A stretch of 9,362 nt of DNA from Candidatus Methanomethylophilaceae archaeon (GTDB lineage: Archaea; Thermoplasmatota; Thermoplasmata; Methanomassiliicoccales; Methanomethylophilaceae), in assembly GCA_017395275.1 (NCBI GenBank), contig JAFPVN010000219.1:1-9362 (forward strand), in the 5' to 3' direction. The stretch's first letter is position 1. Every line of letters starts with the position of its first letter. Shown piece by piece: positions 5,680 to 9,362 of the stretch. The notes under the pieces were generated by a model. That model did no database searches. It saw only the letters and a list, made by a program, of their open reading frames with translations, and was not told where the DNA came from. The position numbers were made by a program, and so were the translations under genes.

Positions 5680-7002
5680 GTGCAGGGGATGAAGGCAGTC
5701 TACGACCCCATACACGGGAGCGTCTCGGTCAGGGGGCCCTTCCTGGAGCTCATGGACCGCCACGAGATGCAGAGGCTCAGGCACATAAGGCAGCTGGGTC
5801 TCAGCAACACCGTCTTCCCCGGAGCCAACCACACTCGCTTCGAGCACAGCCTCGGCGTGTACCATCTGTCGGGACGCATGGCCGAGGCCCTCGGTCTGCC
5901 CAGGGAGGAGGCCGACACGCTGCGCGCGGCCGCGATGCTGCACGACGTATGCCACCCTCCGTTCTCCCATACGCTGGAGAGGACGATGGAGGCCGCCACG
6001 GGATGCGACCACATGGAGATGTCCCGCAGGCTCATCCTCGGGGAGGCGCCCTCGTTCATGGAGAGGGACAGAGCGTTCTTCGACGGCACCGAACCGATAT
6101 CCGTCCTGCTGGAGGACAGCGGGATATCCCCCGAGGACGTCTGCGACCTGATAATCAACCCCGTATCCGATATCGGGTGGTTCGACCAGGGTCCGGAGAA
6201 GAAGTCCTTCTTCGCATCCAAGGACTACGCGCACCAGATCATACACGGTCCGGTGGACGCGGACCAGATGGACTACCTGATGAGGGATGCCCACTACACG
6301 GGCGTCAACCACGGGTCCATAGACGCGGAACGCATATTGTCCCAGATGTGCCTGCATAACGACAAGGTGGTCCTCCGCAAGGGAGGCATAACGGCGGCCG
6401 AGGGACTCATGGTGTCCCGTTCGCTGATGTACACCACCGTCTACTATCACAAGACCGTGAAGGTCATAGAGGCCATGCTCAGGCGCGCCGTGGAGATATC
6501 CGGGCTCGACCTGTCGGAGCTGTATCTCATGACCGACGCCGACCTGATCTCCGCGCTGCTGGGATCCGGGGGCAAGTCCGCGGACCTCATGCGCAGCGTG
6601 ATGAACCGCAGGCTCCACAAGAAGTGTCTGACCGTGTACTCGATCGACGCGGACGAGGATTTCAAGGCAGCCCTGGTGAAGTATTCCAATCCAGAGGGGC
6701 GCCGTCAGCTGGAGGAGGAGATCGCATCCGCGGCCGGCACCGACCCCAGGGACGTGATCGTGGACATCCCGTCGGAGTCCACGCTGCTGTCAAAGATAAA
6801 GATAGGGAAGACCGACGTGTCCATACTGGATTCCGAGGACAGGGTGAGGTCCATAACCAAGTACTCCTCCGTCGCCAAGGCGCTGCAGTCGCGCGGTGCG
6901 ATAGACTGGTCGGTGATGGTGTCCGCTCCGGCGAAGGATTACGAGAACGTGCGCCGCGCGGCATCCAGGGTCTTAGCCTTTGACGACGCCGATCGGCCTT
7001 AA
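5680..7002 (+). CDS. HD-domain phosphohydrolase, dNTPase/SAMHD1-like (COG1078 type)
   Basis: This 440-residue metal-dependent phosphohydrolase shows the family's N-terminal YDPIHGSV and QRLRHIRQLG, then TRFEHSLGV (Arg53, His56), the HD pair in MLHDVCHPPFSH (His88, Asp89, with His92 and His97), and VDADQMDYLMRD (Asp195, Tyr199). By alignment with SAMHD1 the metal ligands are His56, His88, Asp89 and Asp195, all present. Relatives of this length, such as Bacillus YwfO and enterococcal EF1143, hydrolyse dNTPs. The substrate here is inferred. The start is a GTG at 5680, 4 bp after the sepF stop, with GGGGAGTGA upstream. The ATG at 5689 has only an adjacent GGGG. The gene ends the operon and overlaps the convergent rtcB by 30 bp. 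Confidence 0.92.
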   Translation: MQGMKAVYDPIHGSVSVRGPFLELMDRHEMQRLRHIRQLGLSNTVFPGANHTRFEHSLGVYHLSGRMAEALGLPREEADTLRAAAMLHDVCHPPFSHTLERTMEAATGCDHMEMSRRLILGEAPSFMERDRAFFDGTEPISVLLEDSGISPEDVCDLIINPVSDIGWFDQGPEKKSFFASKDYAHQIIHGPVDADQMDYLMRDAHYTGVNHGSIDAERILSQMCLHNDKVVLRKGGITAAEGLMVSRSLMYTTVYYHKTVKVIEAMLRRAVEISGLDLSELYLMTDADLISALLGSGGKSADLMRSVMNRRLHKKCLTVYSIDADEDFKAALVKYSNPEGRRQLEEEIASAAGTDPRDVIVDIPSESTLLSKIKIGKTDVSILDSEDRVRSITKYSSVAKALQSRGAIDWSVMVSAPAKDYENVRRAASRVLAFDDADRP

Positions 7003-8421
7003 CTTCGCGACCTTCCCTGCGAGGCCGCTGCCGCATACCACGGACACGACGGTATCCATGTCCTTGTACGCCTGAGGGGCCTCCTCCACGAGACCCTCGT
7101 CGGATCCCTTCCTGAGGGTTATGCCCCTTCCGCTGAGGTCCGCCTCGACATCCCTGGCACTTATGGAGTTGGTGGCCTTCCTGGACATCTGCCTGCCCGC
7201 TCCGTGGCATGTGGTGCCGAAGCTCTCCTCCATGGCGCCCGGCAGCCCCACGAGTATGTAGGTACCGGCGCTCATGTCCCCGGGGATGATGACCGGCTGG
7301 CCGACGTCCCTGTACCTGAGCGTGATCTCGGGCCTTCCCGCCGCGAACGCGCGGGTGGCACCCTTCCTGTGGACGAGGACGTCCGCGTTGTGGCCGTCCA
7401 CGCTGTGCCTCTCCTTCTTGGCGATGTTGTGCGCCACGTCGTACACCACGTCCATGCCCATGTTCTCGGCGGAATCCCCCAGCACCTGCTCGAAGGACTC
7501 CCTCACCCAGTGGGTGATCATCTGCCTGTTGGCCCAGGCGTAGTTGGCGCCGCAGGACATCGCCCTGTAGTACTCGTCACCCAGTCTGGTGTTCAGAGGG
7601 GCGCATGCCAGCTGCCTGTCGGGGAGGACGACGTTGTTCTCCTTGACGTAGCGCTCCATCAGCTGGAGGTAATCGGTGGCGATCTGGTGGCCGCATCCCC
7701 TCGAACCGCAGTGGACGGTGATGGTTATGCATCCCTCCTTCAGTCCGAAGGCCTTGGCCGCGCGCTCGTCGAACACCTTGTCCACGACATCCACCTCGAG
7801 GAAGTGGTTGCCGGAACCCAGCGAACCCAGCTGCGGGAGGCCTCTCTTCCTTGCCTTGTCGCTGACCAGGGACTCGTCCGCCGAGGGCATGCATCCGCCC
7901 TCCTCGGTGACCTCCAGGTCCCTCTCCCATCCGAATCCGTTCTCGACGGCCCAGACGGAACCGTTCTGGAGGATGTCGCTCAGCTCCTTCTGCCCGACCT
8001 TCTTGAGCCCCTTGGAACCCAGTCCCGAGGGGACGTTGGCGTAGAGGGCGTCCATGATGGAATCCATCTTTCCCTTCACGTCGTCGAGGGTGAGGTCGGT
8101 CCTGATGGTCCTGACCCCGCAGTTGATGTCGAACCCGATGCCCCCGGGCGAGATGGACCCGCTGTCGGCATCGACAGCCGCTACGCCTCCGATGGGGAAT
8201 CCGTATCCCCAGTGGATGTCGGGCATGGCCATGGAGCTCCCTACGATCCCGGGGAGGCACGCCACGTTCGCCGCCTGCTGCGGAGCGTTGTCGTTCCTTA
8301 TCTGTGCCAGCATGGACTCGTCGGCGTAGATTATGGCGTTCGTGAGCATACCGGGGACGTGTCCCTTCGGTATCTCCCATCTGTTGTCGCCGACCTTATT
8401 AAGAACACCTTCCCATGCCAT
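6973..8421 (-). CDS. rtcB: RNA-splicing ligase RtcB (3'-phosphate/5'-OH tRNA ligase)
   Basis: This 482-residue ligase joins 3'-phosphate (or 2',3'-cyclic phosphate) and 5'-OH RNA ends. In archaea it seals tRNA halves after intron removal, using GTP and Mn. All key residues are visible: Asp98 and Cys101 in GFDINCGVR, Asn205-His206 in GSGNHFLEV, His237 in VHCGSRG, His331 in YDVAHN, the guanylated His406 in TCHGAGR, and Lys481 in the C-terminal GVVKG. The spacing agrees with the Pyrococcus enzyme. No intein interrupts it. The ATG at 8421 is chosen, with GGTGAT about 4 nt upstream; the GTG at 8430 would add three residues. It lies 28 bp downstream of tRNA-His on the same strand, with no TATA box between, and overlaps the convergent HD gene at its 3' end. 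No archease gene is in view. Confidence 0.97.
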   Translation of the reverse strand: MAWEGVLNKVGDNRWEIPKGHVPGMLTNAIIYADESMLAQIRNDNAPQQAANVACLPGIVGSSMAMPDIHWGYGFPIGGVAAVDADSGSISPGGIGFDINCGVRTIRTDLTLDDVKGKMDSIMDALYANVPSGLGSKGLKKVGQKELSDILQNGSVWAVENGFGWERDLEVTEEGGCMPSADESLVSDKARKRGLPQLGSLGSGNHFLEVDVVDKVFDERAAKAFGLKEGCITITVHCGSRGCGHQIATDYLQLMERYVKENNVVLPDRQLACAPLNTRLGDEYYRAMSCGANYAWANRQMITHWVRESFEQVLGDSAENMGMDVVYDVAHNIAKKERHSVDGHNADVLVHRKGATRAFAAGRPEITLRYRDVGQPVIIPGDMSAGTYILVGLPGAMEESFGTTCHGAGRQMSRKATNSISARDVEADLSGRGITLRKGSDEGLVEEAPQAYKDMDTVVSVVCGSGLAGKVAKLRPIGVVKG

Positions 8422-8449
8422 GCCAATCACCGAATCTTGAAGAATGAGG

Positions 8450-8524
8450 GGCCTGGGCCGAGATTTGAACCCGAGTCAAGAGATCCACAGTCTCCTAGGA
8501 TAACCAAGCTACCCTACCCAAGCC
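8450..8524 (-). tRNA. tRNA-His (anticodon GTG)
   Basis: The minus strand folds into a full cloverleaf. The acceptor stem is GCTTGGG with CCCAGGC (one G-U). The D arm is around GGGTAGCTTGGTTATCC. The anticodon stem is GGAGA/TCTCT with loop CTGTGGA, which gives anticodon GTG. The T arm is TCGGG/CTCGG with loop TTCAAAT. The discriminator is C73 (8450) and a G is encoded at -1 (8524); the G-1:C73 pair is the identity mark of tRNA-His. CCA is not encoded, since the following bases are CCT. No intron is seen. A TATA-like element lies about 34 bp upstream, and rtcB follows. Confidence 0.95.
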
Positions 8525-8550
8525 ATTGTGGTAAGTGGCTTGAACGAATC

Positions 8551-8562
8551 GTTATAGATAAA
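8551..8562 (-). promoter_or_regulatory. TATA box of tRNA-His (and probably rtcB)
   Basis: The minus strand reads TTTATCTATAAC. Its centre is about 34 bp before G-1 of the tRNA, so transcription would start near 8532 with a short 5' leader to be removed by RNase P. As nothing similar lies between the tRNA and rtcB, it may drive both. Confidence 0.55.
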
Positions 8563-8604
8563 GGTTTGGTGACTCCCGCGGTACCGAAGAGGGTGCGTCT
8601 CCGT

Positions 8605-8623
8605 CAAAACGGTATGCGTTTTG
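8605..8623. promoter_or_regulatory. Inverted repeat upstream of argF, possible operator
   Basis: CAAAACG at 8605-8611 and CGTTTTG at 8617-8623 form perfect 7-bp arms around GTATG. It lies 18 bp upstream of the argF TATA element and about 42 bp upstream of the tRNA-His TATA element, so it could serve either direction. A further TGATTTTGA at 8627-8635 repeats the TCAAAA half in reverse orientation. A regulator site for arginine synthesis is an inference. Confidence 0.35.
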
Positions 8624-8641
8624 TCTGATTTTGAGCAAATG

Positions 8642-8655
8642 CTTTATTAATAAAG
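8642..8655 (+). promoter_or_regulatory. Palindromic TATA element of argF, leaderless
   Basis: CTTTATTAATAAAG is a perfect 14-bp palindrome containing a good TATA box. Its centre is about 23 bp before the ATG at 8672, so the transcript should begin at or within a few bases of the start codon. No Shine-Dalgarno sequence is present (the bases before the ATG are AAATACCCTGC), which agrees with a leaderless mRNA. Confidence 0.65.
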
Positions 8656-8671
8656 TCTTCAAATACCCTGC

Positions 8672-9362
8672 ATGGTAAAGAGAGACATCATTTCGGTCCT
8701 CGACATGAAGGACGATATGCCCGAGCTGGTCGACCTTGCGATCAAGCTCAAGAAGGAACGCGGCAACCACGGCGACCCCCTCAAGGGGAAGACGCTGGCC
8801 ATGATTTTCGAGAAGCCCAGCACCAGGACCAGGATCTCGTTCGACGTCGGTATCACCGAGCTCGGCGGACACGCGCTGTACCTCGATGCCGGCAAGATGC
8901 AGTTCGGACACGGCGAGACCGTGGAGGACACCGCGAACGTCATGAGCAGGTTCGTCCATGGGATCATGTACCGCGCATTCGACAACAAGGTCATGCTGGC
9001 ACTGGCCAAGAACGCACAGATTCCGATCATCAGCGGCCTCGACGACCTCGAGCACCCCTGCCAGGCACTGGCGGACATGGTCACCATCAAGGAGAAGAAG
9101 GGCGGATTCAAGGGAAGGAAGCTCGTCTATCTGGGTGACGGTAACAACGTCTGCAACTCGCTGCTCCTGGCATGCGCGGTCATGGGGATGGACATGGTCG
9201 CATGCTGCCCCAAGGTCAGGATGCCCAACGCCCAGATCCTCGCCGACGCCCAGAGGATCGCCAAGGAGAACGGCTGTACCGTCCAGGCGATGACCGACCC
9301 CATGGTCGCATGCAAGGACGCCGACGTGCTCTACACGGACACATGGATCTCCATGGGCGACA
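8672..9362 (+). CDS. argF: Ornithine carbamoyltransferase, partial at right edge
   Basis: The first 230 residues are visible, about three quarters of a typical enzyme. It makes citrulline from ornithine and carbamoyl phosphate in arginine synthesis. The carbamoyl-phosphate loop is STRTR at 50-54 in MIFEKPSTRTRISFDV, and the substrate-binding HPCQ motif is at 128-131 with ALADM after it. LGDGNNVCNSL at 154-164 and DVLYTDTWISMGD at 218-230 are typical of ornithine carbamoyltransferase, unlike aspartate carbamoyltransferase. The frame stays open to the window end. The ATG at 8672 is supported by the leaderless spacing from the TATA element. It is divergent from tRNA-His, with 147 bp between them. 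Confidence 0.96.
   Translation, partial: MVKRDIISVLDMKDDMPELVDLAIKLKKERGNHGDPLKGKTLAMIFEKPSTRTRISFDVGITELGGHALYLDAGKMQFGHGETVEDTANVMSRFVHGIMYRAFDNKVMLALAKNAQIPIISGLDDLEHPCQALADMVTIKEKKGGFKGRKLVYLGDGNNVCNSLLLACAVMGMDMVACCPKVRMPNAQILADAQRIAKENGCTVQAMTDPMVACKDADVLYTDTWISMGD

Noticed and set aside
5617..6618. 333-residue minus-strand frame opposite the HD gene
   Set aside because: It is a His/Val/Gly-rich shadow of a gene with all catalytic motifs. No ribosome site or promoter is seen.
7204..8628. 474-residue plus-strand frame opposite rtcB and tRNA-His
   Set aside because: It is antisense to a perfectly conserved rtcB, runs through the tRNA, and is low-complexity Val/Gly/Asp-rich. It is a high-GC shadow frame.
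1..9362. CRISPR arrays, rRNA, prophage genes or toxin-antitoxin pairs
   Set aside because: No repeat-spacer pattern, rRNA signature, phage structural gene or small toxin pair was seen on either strand.

Overview
The window looks like a chromosome segment of a GC-rich methanogen-type archaeon in Thermoplasmatota, probably Methanomassiliicoccales. This is inferred from the gene content and signals. There is a two-gene SufC/SufB-only Fe-S assembly operon (the SUF-like minimal, or SMS, arrangement), an archaeal PUA protein with a pre-PUA domain, an archaeal SepF, an archaeal-type RtcB, a tRNA-His without an encoded CCA, TATA-box promoters, and several genes whose TATA spacing implies leaderless mRNAs. 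The species cannot be fixed from sequence reading alone.

Layout from left to right. Positions 1-94 (+) hold the last codons of a TnpB-type gene (IS200/IS605 family). Hairpins inside and just after it could be the element's right end and part of an omega/reRNA. Convergent to it, 2127-182 (-) is a sufC-sufB operon with its own TATA box. Upstream, 4757-2246 (-) is a compact three-gene unit of unknown function: an exported single-anchor protein, a four-helix membrane protein with an acidic Glu/Ala/Pro tail, and a small cysteine-motif protein. A 94-bp divergent promoter region separates this from a tight (+) operon at 4852-7002: a PUA RNA-binding protein, the cell-division protein SepF, and an HD-domain phosphohydrolase of the dNTPase type. 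The HD gene overlaps tail-to-tail by 30 bp with rtcB (8421-6973, -). rtcB lies 28 bp downstream of a tRNA-His(GTG) gene (8524-8450, -) and shows no promoter of its own. The right end (8672-9362, +) is the first 230 codons of ornithine carbamoyltransferase, apparently leaderless, behind a palindromic TATA element and a separate inverted repeat.

Most of the window is core chromosomal housekeeping: Fe-S assembly, translation, division, nucleotide clean-up, RNA ligation and arginine synthesis. The accessory part is the TnpB remnant at the left edge. The points most worth a second look are an Asn in place of the H-loop His in SufC, the unexplained three-gene envelope and cysteine-protein operon next to suf, the tRNA-His/rtcB transcription arrangement, and the possible omega RNA. 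No CRISPR array or rRNA was seen, and no gene-free gap exceeds about 150 bp.
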